From positions 124,001-188,000 of the forward strand of contig JBJMGT010000015.1 of NCBI GenBank assembly GCA_045807745.1: 64,000 nt of DNA. Direction: 5' to 3'. A program made the translations under genes and the position numbers. Position 1 is the first letter of the stretch; each line of letters starts with the position of its first letter. This DNA comes from QHXQ01 sp045807745 (GTDB lineage Bacteria > Acidobacteriota > Blastocatellia > Pyrinomonadales > Pyrinomonadaceae). The notes below the pieces were generated by a model, which was not told the origin of the DNA, made no database searches, and saw only the letters and a program-made list of their open reading frames with translations. This document shows positions 48,356 to 57,676 of this stretch, in pieces.

Positions 48356-50470
48356 TTAAAAAATAAATTTCACCTGAGCGAAGAGCGCGTAGAGTGGCTT
48401 GTTCGGGTTGATAACGACATTGTCCGGCGTGCAATAGTCGGGCACGTTGGGCGGACAGTTGCGCGTGCGATCCGTGTAGATGTCGCGGAAGCCACGACGC
48501 GGCTTCAAGGTCGAAGCGCCGAACGTCAGTTGAATGTTGTTGATGAGCAACGGCCGATAGGTGACGCCCAGACTCAAATCCCAACCGATGTCATGGCGGA
48601 TGCGGTTCTGGAAGATCAAGTATTCCAGCGACTCCGTCCGGTGGAAGCGCAGATAGTTGGCGTTGATGATCGCCTTGATGCGCTGCGTCACATCGATGTC
48701 CACGCCCGCGTTGTAGATAAAGATGCCGGGGTTGACGAAATTTGCTTGGCCCTGCGACTTGCTGCTGCGCAAAGATGGCAGGAGCGAGTTCGGTTGCACC
48801 AGCCCGACCGCCGCGCCCGTGAGCGGGATGCCGACGCGATTCCAGAAAGAGAACTGTCCGCCACTGAAGTTGGGATCGTCGAAGATGGCATCGAAGCCGG
48901 TCGCTTTGCTGTCGGTCGGATTCTTGTCGCCCTGCGCGAAAAAGATCGAAGCCCTGTAACGGAAGAAATCTTTATCAAGTGACGCTTCGACCGCCGCCAT
49001 GTTCGAGCGGATGGTCTGCTTGCGCCCGGCAATCGGATTGCGCGAGTCGTGCCCGAAGGCGAAGTAATAAGCGTTCGTCAGGTTGATGCGCCCAAGGTGG
49101 CCGTCGCCGTTGATGCCGATATAGCCGGCGTTGACGGTGTGCGGGCGGAAGTCGCCGATGAGCGCGGGCCGGACGAGGAAGCCGTTGCGATCATATTCGA
49201 CCGAGCGCCGGTCGTTATTGAAGGCAAAGACGACTTGGCCTGTGTAACCGTGCCGGAACAAGTCCTGTTTGAACAAGTTCGCGATGTAGACGCGCTGCGG
49301 GCGCAGGTCGAAGCGGTTGAGACCGCTATTGGTGTCCTTCTCAAGCTGCGCGAAGGCGATGGCGTTGTACTGAAACTTGTTGTTGTGGAAGCCGCCGAAC
49401 AGGCGCGCGCCGAGATTGTTGTCGCTGTAGAGAAAGCCGCGTGCGTCGGAGACGAAGGGTTGAATGCCGACGCGCGCCGAGATGAAATCGAAGTTCGCGT
49501 TCACGTCTTCAATCTTCACTTCGGCGAACGCCTCTTCGAGCGAGAACTGCGTATCGGTGCGCCGTGTGCCGCGCCGCACGTCGATGTTGATGACGCCGGT
49601 CTCGCGTGCACGCACGAAGTTCGGCAGGCTCAACGTCGGCGAGATTTTGAACGCCCAAGTGCGCGGGCGGAAAGTCGAATCGCCGCGAAACATCTCCAGC
49701 GTGAACTGCATGATGTGATTGACGGCGAGCACTTCGGGCTTGCCGAAAAACTCGGCGCTACCCGGTCGGGCGCTGGAGACGTTCGACGGAATCGGCGTGC
49801 GCTGTTGTTGCACGACGAATGTGTCGACGCCCGATAGGATCATGAAGGTGTTCTGCCCGAAGATCGGATAGTCGCCCTTGAGCAGGTTCAGATCGTAGGG
49901 GTTATACCACTTGCCTTTGCGGAAGGGGATGTCGCGCCCGCGCGCGCCCATGTCGCCGTAGCGTTCGTATTCGGGGAAGGCGATGCGCCAACGGTCGCGC
50001 ACCTCGCGCCGGTGCGGATCGGTCTGCGGCGCGGACGCCACGCTCGGCCCGCCCGCGTAGCCAGCCGGGCGCTCGCGCTCGGACGGATCGACGATCTGTT
50101 GCTTCTTCGCCGACTCAGGCAGTGCTTGCAGTTCGACCGCAACGGTCGCGTCCTTGCCCGGCTCGACGATGATGTTCTCGCGGTCGAAGGTCTGAAAGTC
50201 GGGCGCGCTGACGAGTATGCGATACGCGCCGGGGCGAACCTTGAACGAGAACGCGCCGCCGCTGTCCGTGCGTCTGGTCGCGCGTTCGGTCGTGACCTGA
50301 TTGATCGCCGTCACGGTCACGCCGGCCACGGCCGCTTTCGCCGGATTGCGGACAGTGCCGTTGATGCGCCCGTCCTGCGCGTGAGCAGCGCCGGCGCACA
50401 GGCAGAGGAGGAGCAGACCGAAGGCCGACGAGCCGGCGGTCTGTTTGCGCTGAGCTTGCATACGAAACAT
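48356..50470 (-). CDS. TonB-receptor-like outer membrane beta-barrel with carboxypeptidase-regulatory domain
   Basis: A 704-residue outer-membrane protein. A signal peptide (GLLLLCLCAGAAHA) precedes a carboxypeptidase-regulatory-like domain at about 35-115 (GRINGTVRNPAKAAVAGVTVTAINQVTTERATRRTDSGGAFSFKVRPGAYRI). The rest is beta-barrel-like with alternating aromatic strands, ending LYALFAQVKFIF with C-terminal Phe, the outer-membrane targeting signal. A clear TonB plug is not recognised, so it may be a porin or conduit. The start at 50470 (MFRMQAQRKQ) is chosen over 50503. It is transcribed toward the decaheme cytochrome and may form a complex with it. Confidence 0.82.
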   Translation of the reverse strand: MFRMQAQRKQTAGSSAFGLLLLCLCAGAAHAQDGRINGTVRNPAKAAVAGVTVTAINQVTTERATRRTDSGGAFSFKVRPGAYRILVSAPDFQTFDRENIIVEPGKDATVAVELQALPESAKKQQIVDPSERERPAGYAGGPSVASAPQTDPHRREVRDRWRIAFPEYERYGDMGARGRDIPFRKGKWYNPYDLNLLKGDYPIFGQNTFMILSGVDTFVVQQQRTPIPSNVSSARPGSAEFFGKPEVLAVNHIMQFTLEMFRGDSTFRPRTWAFKISPTLSLPNFVRARETGVINIDVRRGTRRTDTQFSLEEAFAEVKIEDVNANFDFISARVGIQPFVSDARGFLYSDNNLGARLFGGFHNNKFQYNAIAFAQLEKDTNSGLNRFDLRPQRVYIANLFKQDLFRHGYTGQVVFAFNNDRRSVEYDRNGFLVRPALIGDFRPHTVNAGYIGINGDGHLGRINLTNAYYFAFGHDSRNPIAGRKQTIRSNMAAVEASLDKDFFRYRASIFFAQGDKNPTDSKATGFDAIFDDPNFSGGQFSFWNRVGIPLTGAAVGLVQPNSLLPSLRSSKSQGQANFVNPGIFIYNAGVDIDVTQRIKAIINANYLRFHRTESLEYLIFQNRIRHDIGWDLSLGVTYRPLLINNIQLTFGASTLKPRRGFRDIYTDRTRNCPPNVPDYCTPDNVVINPNKPLYALFAQVKFIF

Positions 50471-50878
50471 GAAGTGCCTCAACTTGAAAATGTAGGCCGG
50501 CACGCCGAAGCGTGCGGCGCAACTACTGTGCTTCGAGAGTTAAAAGAGAACTGTCCCTACGTCTGAAGAAGAGCTAGTGGTGCTTGGTTCTTTTAAGCAT
50601 TGCGAGCGCATGCCTTGTAGCACACTCGCGGCGGGGCTGGCAACGAATTTTTTACACGCGAGCGTCGTTACACGATAACACCAAACCGTTGTCCGCGCGC
50701 GCCCGTAAATACCTTTCAACGTTAAATACAGAAGCACTATGTCGATACTTTAACCCGGCGCAATTTTACCTTGACTCGGAAAAGTTTAATGGTAAAGTGT
50801 ACCCGCTTCAGCGCCAGTCCCACGCTCTTTTTTGAACTACTTGCACACATGCGCCATGTGTTTAGCCTGAAAAGTCTT
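50471..50878. other. divergent intergenic region
   Basis: This 408-bp gap separates the barrel gene (-) from the GlcG-like gene (+). It holds the promoter at 50771-50798 and AT-rich stretches near 50648-50655 and 50707-50765. No gene is supported within it. Confidence 0.5.
50771..50798 (+). promoter_or_regulatory. sigma70-type promoter for the GlcG-like gene
   Basis: TTGACT at 50771-50776, a 16-base spacer and TAAAGT at 50793-50798. The longest reading frame of the following gene begins exactly at this TTG, so the promoter call supports a start further downstream. Confidence 0.55.
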
Positions 50879-53035
50879 ATGATCAATCGTCGCTCGTTCA
50901 AGCCTGTTCGCACTCTCCTGTTAGCCAGCGTGTGCCTGTTGGCGCTCGTCACCGGCTTGTTCATCGCGCAACAAAAGACGGCGGCCCAAGCCACGCGCCC
51001 TGTGCTCGTCAGCGAGGCCGATTCGACGCGGGCCGTCGCACTTGAATCAGTCACGCGCATGCGCGAGCCGTTCACGCGGACAACGCTGCACAACTTTGCG
51101 CCCGACCAGCGCACGCGTTTGCAGTTCGTGGTGCTCAACATCGAGCCGTTCGCCAGTATGGACAACGTGCAGGTGGAAGCGGAGGACGCGAACCAGCACG
51201 TTTATTCGTTGCCGGTCGAGCATCTGGGCATGGTGCCGGGACAGCCCTTGCTGAGTTCGGTGACTGTGCGGCTGACTGATGATCTGGGCGACGTGGGCGA
51301 CGTGCTGGTGCGTCTGACTTATCGCGGCGTGCAATCGAATCGCGTGCGCGTCGCCATCGGGCACATCGGTGGCGGACTGCCGGACGACACCGGCGCAATC
51401 CCGACGCCCGCACCCGCCGCCGTCGCACCGACGCCCAATACAAATCCGATCACGGCCGGCAATCTCACCACGACGGACGTGCAAACAGTCATCGCGCAGG
51501 CCGTCTCGGCCGCCGCCGCGCTCAATCGCGCCGTGACAGTCGCCGTCACCGACCGCGAGGGGAACGTGCTCGGCGTGTTCCGCATGACGGGCGCGCCGAC
51601 GACCACGCGCTTGAGCGGCGGGAAGGGCGTACCGGCCGGACAGGGTCTCGAAGGAGCCGACGTACCGGCGGAACTCGCCGCCATCACGAAGGCCGGCACG
51701 GCCGCGTTTTTCAGTACCTCCGGCAACGCCTTCACGCCGCGCACCGCGAGCTTCATCATCCAAGAGCACATTCCAGCGAATATCTCTAATCAGACAGGCG
51801 GGCCGCTCTTCGGCGTGCAGTTCTCGCAACTGCCTTGCTCGGACGTTAAAGTGCCGGGGTTGCCGTTGGGTTTGGCTGGCGATCCGGGTGGCATCCCCGT
51901 CTACAAGAACGGCTTGCCGGCGGGCGGCGTCGGCATCGAAGGCGACGGCCTCTACACGGTTGACCGCGATCCGTCGGACTTCGATAAGCCGGTTGAAGAG
52001 GTGATCGCGGTCGCGGCCGTGCGCGGCTACGAGACGCCCGCGCTGATTCGCGGCGACAACATCATCGTCGGCGGCTTGCGCCTGCCCTTCGTCAACGTCG
52101 CGCCTGAAGAAGCACCGTTGCCATCGACGATCCCCTTCGCTAGTCTGCCGGGCAGTCTGCTCGCGGGTTTCCCCGTGCGTGGCGCGCAGCCCTCGGCCTT
52201 CGTACCGCTGACGCTCGGCGGCAGTCCGGGCGCAGTAGACACGCGTTTCTTCCCGTTCCGCGCCAGCACCTCCGGCTCGGCGAACGCACTGACCGTTGAC
52301 GACGTGACGCGCGCCATCACGCAGGCGGCGCATCAGGCCGACGTAACGCGCGCCGCGATCCGGCAACCGCTCGGCAGCCCCGCGCGCGTCTCCATCACGG
52401 TCGTTGACACGGAAGGCACAATCCTAGGCATCTTCCGCACGTTCGATGCGCCGGTGTTCGGCTTCGACGTGTCGGCGCAGAAAGCGCGGACGGCGTTATT
52501 GTTCACGCGCAGTAACAGCGCTGCGACGTTGCGGGCCGCGGGCTTCGGCCGCTATGTGGATGCCGCCGCCGCCGATGGCTTGGCGTTGGGCGGTTCTGTC
52601 GCTTTTAGCGCCCGCGCCATCGGTTTTCTGGCGCGCCCCTTCTACCCGGATGGGATCGATGGTACAGCGAACGGCCCCTTCAGTCTGCCGATCAATTTGT
52701 GGAGTGCTTTTAACGACGGGCTGCAACTCGATCTCGCCAAGACCAATCTCCTCGCTGCACTGGCAGTCTATCCGGCCGCATCCCCTGTGCGTTGCAGCAG
52801 CATCACCTACATCCCGAACGGCATTCAAATTTTCCCCGGCGGTGTGCCGCTCTACAAGAATGGCGAACTGGTTGGGGCCATCGGCATCAGCGGCGACGGC
52901 GTCGATCAGGACGACATCATCTCGGCGGCGGGCAGCACGGGCTTTGCTGCGCCGGCCAACATTCGCGCCGATCAAGTCTTCGTGCGCGGCATACGTTTGC
53001 CGTACGTGAAGTTCCCGCGCAGCCCAGACCTCTGA
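50879..53035 (+). CDS. exported protein with two GlcG/HbpS-type (DUF336) heme-binding domains
   Basis: A 718-residue protein with signal MINRRSFKPVRTLLLASVCLLALVTGLFIAQQ. Two GlcG/HbpS-like domains are seen: LTTTDVQTVIAQAVSAAAALNRAVTVAVTDREGNVLGVFRMTGAP near 196 and LTVDDVTRAITQAAHQADVTRAAI...VSITVVDTEGTILGIFRTFDAP near 470. Each is followed by a segment ending in a GGVPLYKNGELVGAIGISGDGVDQDD-type motif. Family members bind or degrade heme. The start is uncertain; 50849 is an alternative. The gene diverges from the barrel/decaheme pair and ends in a strong terminator. Confidence 0.82.
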   Translation: MINRRSFKPVRTLLLASVCLLALVTGLFIAQQKTAAQATRPVLVSEADSTRAVALESVTRMREPFTRTTLHNFAPDQRTRLQFVVLNIEPFASMDNVQVEAEDANQHVYSLPVEHLGMVPGQPLLSSVTVRLTDDLGDVGDVLVRLTYRGVQSNRVRVAIGHIGGGLPDDTGAIPTPAPAAVAPTPNTNPITAGNLTTTDVQTVIAQAVSAAAALNRAVTVAVTDREGNVLGVFRMTGAPTTTRLSGGKGVPAGQGLEGADVPAELAAITKAGTAAFFSTSGNAFTPRTASFIIQEHIPANISNQTGGPLFGVQFSQLPCSDVKVPGLPLGLAGDPGGIPVYKNGLPAGGVGIEGDGLYTVDRDPSDFDKPVEEVIAVAAVRGYETPALIRGDNIIVGGLRLPFVNVAPEEAPLPSTIPFASLPGSLLAGFPVRGAQPSAFVPLTLGGSPGAVDTRFFPFRASTSGSANALTVDDVTRAITQAAHQADVTRAAIRQPLGSPARVSITVVDTEGTILGIFRTFDAPVFGFDVSAQKARTALLFTRSNSAATLRAAGFGRYVDAAAADGLALGGSVAFSARAIGFLARPFYPDGIDGTANGPFSLPINLWSAFNDGLQLDLAKTNLLAALAVYPAASPVRCSSITYIPNGIQIFPGGVPLYKNGELVGAIGISGDGVDQDDIISAAGSTGFAAPANIRADQVFVRGIRLPYVKFPRSPDL

Positions 53036-53105
53036 TGCTTTAGTTACTGATCGGGCTGTCACGGCCAACAGACAGTTCGCAAAGCGATCAGGCAGCAAAA
53101 CAGCC

Positions 53106-53149
53106 CAGCCGCCGCGCGCTCAACAAGCACGCGGCGGCTGAAGTTTTTT
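53106..53149 (+). terminator. rho-independent terminator
   Basis: The stem CAGCCGCCGCG (53106-53116) pairs perfectly with 53130-53140 around a 13-base loop and is followed by AAGTTTTTT. It lies 70 bases after the GlcG-like stop codon. Confidence 0.85.
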
Positions 53150-53159
53150 GCTGACTCGA

Positions 53160-54095
53160 TTAAGGCAGTAAGTTCAGGTTGTCGCGTAAAGCGGCAATCG
53201 TCGGATTGTTCGGATCGATGGCGGCGAGTTGATCTATGGCCTTGCGCGCGGTCTCTTTATCTTTGAGATGTAGCGCAGCCGTGGCCAAGTTCTTCAAGGC
53301 GTTCTCGTGTTTGGGATCGATGGCGAGGGTCTTGCGATATGCGGCAATAGCCTGCGCATAATCGGGCGGCGTGCGACTGAAGAAGGCGTTGCCGAGATCG
53401 GTCTGCACGTCCGCGTTCTTGGGTTGGATGGTGAGCACGCGTTGATAGTAGTCGGCCGCGCCGGCGAAGTCGCCCTTGTCATACTTCGTATTGCCCATCG
53501 CAGTGAGTGCGTCCACATCTTTAGTGTGGACAGCCAGTGCGCGTTGCAGATAAAGCTCGGCCTTGTCGTAGTCGCCGGCTTTGTAGAAGGTGGCGGCGGC
53601 ATTCATCTGCAAGTCGAACTCTTTGGGTTTGTCATCGGCCGCCGCCATCGCTTGTTGCGCGTCGGCGGATGTGGCGGCTGCGCCCGCACCGCTTTGTGCG
53701 CCGCCGCTGCCGATGGCGGGATGACCGGGCGGCAACTCGCCTGTGGTTTGGCTCGGATCGAGCGGCGGGGCGGCCCCGTCCGGCGCTGGCGCGGCACTCG
53801 CGCTCAAGTCTTGCGGGCGCTGCTCGGCGATCATTTTGTTGGCGATGAAGATGCCGAGCAGAAAGCCGAGCGCCAGCCCGACAACGCAGAAGACGATGTT
53901 ACGCGTCAGGGTATCTTTGCTCATTGCATTGACCGCGGCCGGTTTACCACTCGCCATGCGCGCTTGCGGGCGCAGGGCAGAGGTAGACGGGGCCGGCGGC
54001 TGCGATTCTTCGTTTGTCGTTTCGTCTGCGAGGCCCGGCTCGCTGGGCAGCGTCGCCGCTCGGCCGGGCGCGGTATCTTTGCGTTTATTTGCCAT
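53160..54095 (-). CDS. TPR membrane protein (paralogue 1)
   Basis: A 311-residue protein. A basic, proline-rich cytoplasmic start of about 65 residues leads into one membrane helix (NIVFCVVGLALGFLLGIFIANKM), then about five TPR-like repeats (FDLQMNAAATFYKAGDYDKAELYLQRALAV..., MGNTKYDKGDFAGAADYYQRVLTI, LGNAFFSRTPPDYAQAIAAYRKTLAIDPKHENALKNLATAAL). The TPR part closely resembles that of 57677-58375, on the other side of resB and resC. TPR proteins assist heme attachment in other cytochrome c maturation systems, which suggests a similar role here. Confidence 0.78.
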   Translation of the reverse strand: MANKRKDTAPGRAATLPSEPGLADETTNEESQPPAPSTSALRPQARMASGKPAAVNAMSKDTLTRNIVFCVVGLALGFLLGIFIANKMIAEQRPQDLSASAAPAPDGAAPPLDPSQTTGELPPGHPAIGSGGAQSGAGAAATSADAQQAMAAADDKPKEFDLQMNAAATFYKAGDYDKAELYLQRALAVHTKDVDALTAMGNTKYDKGDFAGAADYYQRVLTIQPKNADVQTDLGNAFFSRTPPDYAQAIAAYRKTLAIDPKHENALKNLATAALHLKDKETARKAIDQLAAIDPNNPTIAALRDNLNLLP

Positions 54096-54286
54096 AATAG
54101 CTTGCTGTTATTAATCTCGTGAGCCGACAAAAAAGGGCAACAAGCAGGGCACTATGTGCGTCAAATGTCAGTCTGGTTCGGTCTGCGTGCGCACGTTGAA
54201 ACGGGCCGCGTTTGCCCGCTTGAACCCGTTCGGCCGGCGGGCATCATAACACACGCGCGGCGCTGTTTTGAGTTGGCCGGTTGGGT

Positions 54287-54315
54287 TTGTGCCGCCGCGC
54301 ATGATCGGCTATAGT
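54287..54315 (+). promoter_or_regulatory. candidate sigma70-type promoter for resB
   Basis: TTGTGC at 54287-54292, a 17-base spacer and TATAGT at 54310-54315, about 97 bases before the resB start. The gap 54096-54411 between divergent genes holds no other supported feature. Confidence 0.4.
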
Positions 54316-54411
54316 GTGCGCACGTTGAGTAGTTGGCGGCCCGCGCCCTCGGCCGCGAAGAGCGAGATAGTTACGGACTAGCCTCAAAGTTTACTTTGAT
54401 CTTCAAAACTC

Positions 54412-55944
54412 ATGTCAGCTATTGAAGAAACTAAAAGCAACATAAGTGTCAGCGCGGCTGCGCCTACAACCCGCGCGCGCGTATCGCCGCTCGCGTGGTT
54501 GTTGACACAGCTTAGCTCTGTGCGCTTCGGCGTCATGATGCTGGTGTTGTTGGCGGCGGCCAGCATGGTCGGCATGCTCGTGATGCAACAGACCGTCGAG
54601 GGCTTCGAGCGTTACTACGCCGATTCGACGCCCGCGACGAAGCTGCTCTTCGGCAGCCTCGGCTTCTACGACATCTATCACGCGTGGTACTTCAACGCGC
54701 TCCTGCTCATCCTCTCGCTCAACATCGTGTTGGCCTCGATTGATCGCTTTCCGGGCGCGTGGCAGTACGTCCGCCGACCCAAACTCGATGTGCAGCCCGT
54801 CTGGTTAGCCAAGCAGGAAGTGAGCACGACGTTCAGGCTGATGGGCGAGAGTAAAGAGGCGGTGGCGCAAAAGATCGCGGCCGCGGCCAAGAGCGTCGGC
54901 TTGAAAGCGGCCGTTACGGAGAAGGGCACGCGCACTTTTGTCTTTACGCAAAAGGGCGCGTGGAATCGGCTCGGCGCTTACGCCGTCCACGTGGCGCTAT
55001 TGACGATCTTCACTGGCGGCTTCCTGACCACGCAGTTCGGTCGCACCGGCATGGTGCAACTCCGCCCCGGCACGTCCGCGGCGCAGATGAAGGAGACGGC
55101 TTTTCAGATCACGGACGACCGGCTGACCCCTTCACAAGTGGTCTATCCGCTCCCCTTCACTGTTGAATGCACGGACATACAGCAGAAGCTCATCAAAAAG
55201 GACGGCCCCATTACGGCCGACAACACGATTGACTGGTTGACGAAGGTCAACCTCAAGGACGAGATGGGCACGCACGAAGCGCTCGTCCACTTGAATCGCC
55301 CGTTTGACTATCGCGGTTATCGTTTCTTCCAAGCGAGCTTCATCCCGCTCGGTCAGGCGCGCACGATCACCGTGCGCTTCACACCGGAACAGGGCGGCGC
55401 ACCGCAGGAAGTGACCATCCCGCGCGACGGCGCGACGACTCTGCCGGACGGCACGCATGTCGCGTTTGCGGATTTCTTCCCCGACTTCAAAGTCGGCGGC
55501 GAGCCGACCGATGCACCAGAGGGCGCATATCCAAATCCAGCCGCCGAATTGAAAGTCACGCCGCCCGGCGGCACGGCCGTGAAGGCTTATGCTTTCAACC
55601 CTGTGATGGCCGAGAGCGCGCCGTTCGCAAAGCGACCCGTGGCCGGCTACACGTGGCGGCTCGTTGATTTTGAGAAAGTGCCGGCCATGCACATCCTGTC
55701 CGTCCAGCACGACCCCGGCTCGGCCGTCTTCTATCTCGGCGGCGCGATGCTGGCGCTGGCGCTCTCAAGCGTCTTCTTCTTCTCGCACCAACGCATCTGG
55801 GCCGCCATCGAAGAGAAGGGCACAGGTCATTACGAAGTGCTGCTCGGCGGCAACACCAACCGCAATCTTTTCGCTTTGGAAGATACATTTAAGAAATTGA
55901 CAGCGGCCATCACCGGTCGCCCCGTCGAGGTGGAGGAATCATGA
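54412..55944 (+). CDS. resB: cytochrome c biogenesis protein ResB
   Basis: A 510-residue System II heme-handling protein. The N-terminus has LAWLLTQLSSVRFGVMMLVLLAAASMVGMLVMQQ, the typical ResB start, followed by WYFNALLLILSLNIVLASIDRFP and a large periplasmic domain with NRPFDYRGYRFFQASF near 300, then a final helix (GGAMLALALSSVFFF). With ResC/CcsA it carries heme across the membrane and attaches it to CxxCH motifs. It overlaps resC by four bases and serves the many cytochromes nearby. Confidence 0.93.
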   Translation: MSAIEETKSNISVSAAAPTTRARVSPLAWLLTQLSSVRFGVMMLVLLAAASMVGMLVMQQTVEGFERYYADSTPATKLLFGSLGFYDIYHAWYFNALLLILSLNIVLASIDRFPGAWQYVRRPKLDVQPVWLAKQEVSTTFRLMGESKEAVAQKIAAAAKSVGLKAAVTEKGTRTFVFTQKGAWNRLGAYAVHVALLTIFTGGFLTTQFGRTGMVQLRPGTSAAQMKETAFQITDDRLTPSQVVYPLPFTVECTDIQQKLIKKDGPITADNTIDWLTKVNLKDEMGTHEALVHLNRPFDYRGYRFFQASFIPLGQARTITVRFTPEQGGAPQEVTIPRDGATTLPDGTHVAFADFFPDFKVGGEPTDAPEGAYPNPAAELKVTPPGGTAVKAYAFNPVMAESAPFAKRPVAGYTWRLVDFEKVPAMHILSVQHDPGSAVFYLGGAMLALALSSVFFFSHQRIWAAIEEKGTGHYEVLLGGNTNRNLFALEDTFKKLTAAITGRPVEVEES

Positions 55945-57587
55945 GTGACGTTTTGAAATCGCCAGCCGACTTTGGCAGTCCAAGTTTTGACACGGGCGCG
56001 TGGTCGTTTAAGTCTTACCTGCCGGCGGCGCTGCCCTTCTTTGGCGCGCTCCTGATGCTCTTGCTGCGCATCCAGTTGGGCGGCGCGCACTTTATCAATG
56101 ACGGCGCACTGATGATGCTCGCGCTCGCCTGCTATCTGACCGCCGCGACGTTCCACCTGCTCAATCTCTATGCGCCCTCCAGCTTGGCGCAGCGCGCGGG
56201 TCTCTGGCTCGGCAGTCTCGGCGTATTCTTTAACTTTTCGAGTTGGCTGGTACGCTGGGTGGCATCGCGCGACCGCGAGATCGACATCTTCATCCGGCAG
56301 GGGAAGAGTCTAGCCGAGTTGCCGTGGTTCTTCCGTTACATCCCGTTCGCCAATCTCTACGATCTGAGTCTCGCGTTCGCCTTTGGCGCAGGCATCACGA
56401 CGATGCTGATCGCGGGGCGCAAGAGTTATCGCTTCCTTGGCGCGGTCTCGCTGCCACTCGCGGCCCTGATCCTCGTGCTCGCGCGGTTCATCGGCGACGA
56501 GTTCATCAACTTGCCGCCCGTGCTCGACTCCTACTGGCGGCCGATCCACGTCGGCATCGCGTCTTTGAGTTACGGCGTGGCGCTCGTCTGCTTCGCGGCG
56601 GCGGTGATCTACTTGTTGAAGGACGGTGTGAAACCGGAGTCGATGGCCATCTGGGCGTGCGGCTTCGGGTTATTTGTCATCGGCACGATTGGTGGCAACC
56701 TCGGCTCGTTCCTCGTCTTTACCACGGGGCGTTACGCGGCTTCGACCTTCATGCGCGGCTCGCGTTTCGCATTTCCGCTGCGCGCCAACATTCCCTTTGT
56801 CGGGCCGTTGCTCATTCTGACGAGCCTGCTCCTGCTCGGCGTCATCTACTGCTTCGCGCGTTACGTCTTCCGGCATAGCGAAACGGGCCGCGTGTGGGGG
56901 CATAGACTGTTGCTCGGCTCGCTTGGCGCACTGCTCATCGCCATCACTGCGCTCGTCGTACAGGTCAAATCCGACTCGCCGCTCGCGCCTTGCCCGGCCG
57001 CGGCGCACTACACGACGAAATGCATTGAGACCAGCCAGTACAGAGATTTCGGCGCGTGGCTCGCAAAGGAGCAGAAGCTCAGTTCTGAACAGATCAAAGC
57101 GCTGCCCCCGGCGCAGTTGACCGCCGCGGCCGATGAATTTGTCCAGCAGAACGGCTCGTCGCTCGTCTTGAGCTTGAACGCGAACCCGGTTGAGTTGGCG
57201 TCGCTCATCACGGTCGTCGCCGCGCTCTTCTTCGTGGCGCTCTTCAGTTTCCGCACAGAGCAGCTACGCTTGGCGTTGCCTTCGGCCGAGAAGCTCGACA
57301 GTCTGATGTACAAGACCGCGAGCGTCGCCTTTGCCGGTCTCGCCATGCTGCTCATCACCGGCGCGATCTGGGCGAATGAGTCTTGGGGGCGCTACTGGGG
57401 CTGGGACTCGAAGGAGACGGGCGCGTTCGTCGCGTGGCTTACTTATGGCGGCTTCCTGCACGCACGCATCTCGCACGGGCTTAGGGGGCGGCGCGCCGCC
57501 TATTTCGCCGTCGTCGCGTTCCTGCTCGTCATCTTTACTTACCTCGGCGTCAGCTATCTGCTCCCCGGTCTCCACTCGTATGCATAA
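55941..57587 (+). CDS. resC: cytochrome c biogenesis protein ResC/CcsA
   Basis: A 548-residue heme-handling membrane protein of System II. The C-terminal part has the tryptophan-rich heme motif WGRYWGWDSKETGAFVAWLTYGGFLHARISHG near 480, with about 12 hydrophobic segments in all. A periplasmic insert near 350-410 (CPAAAHYTTKCIETSQYRDFGAWLAKEQKLSSEQIKAL) with two Cys is unusual and looks like a small extra domain. It forms the heme channel with ResB, whose stop overlaps its start. Confidence 0.92.
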   Translation: MSDVLKSPADFGSPSFDTGAWSFKSYLPAALPFFGALLMLLLRIQLGGAHFINDGALMMLALACYLTAATFHLLNLYAPSSLAQRAGLWLGSLGVFFNFSSWLVRWVASRDREIDIFIRQGKSLAELPWFFRYIPFANLYDLSLAFAFGAGITTMLIAGRKSYRFLGAVSLPLAALILVLARFIGDEFINLPPVLDSYWRPIHVGIASLSYGVALVCFAAAVIYLLKDGVKPESMAIWACGFGLFVIGTIGGNLGSFLVFTTGRYAASTFMRGSRFAFPLRANIPFVGPLLILTSLLLLGVIYCFARYVFRHSETGRVWGHRLLLGSLGALLIAITALVVQVKSDSPLAPCPAAAHYTTKCIETSQYRDFGAWLAKEQKLSSEQIKALPPAQLTAAADEFVQQNGSSLVLSLNANPVELASLITVVAALFFVALFSFRTEQLRLALPSAEKLDSLMYKTASVAFAGLAMLLITGAIWANESWGRYWGWDSKETGAFVAWLTYGGFLHARISHGLRGRRAAYFAVVAFLLVIFTYLGVSYLLPGLHSYA

Positions 57588-57588
57588 A

Positions 57589-57671
57589 AGCAGTGATGAG
57601 TGACAAGTGACGAGCTAAGACAAGATTCAAACTTGTCACTCGCCACTTGTCACTCGTCACTTGTCACTGCT
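57589..57671. repeat. inverted repeat of heptamers GTGACGA/GTGACAA
   Basis: Arms of GTGACRA words with period 7 flank a loop of about 20 bases; the right arm has one CGCCAC variant. It starts two bases after the resC stop and ends six bases before the start of the next gene, whose longest frame reads into it. Confidence 0.82.
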
Positions 57672-57676
57672 CGCTC

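Noticed and set aside
51047..52366. 439-codon minus-strand frame inside the GlcG-like gene
   Set aside because: His/Arg/Ala-rich shadow of a gene with clear domain repeats.
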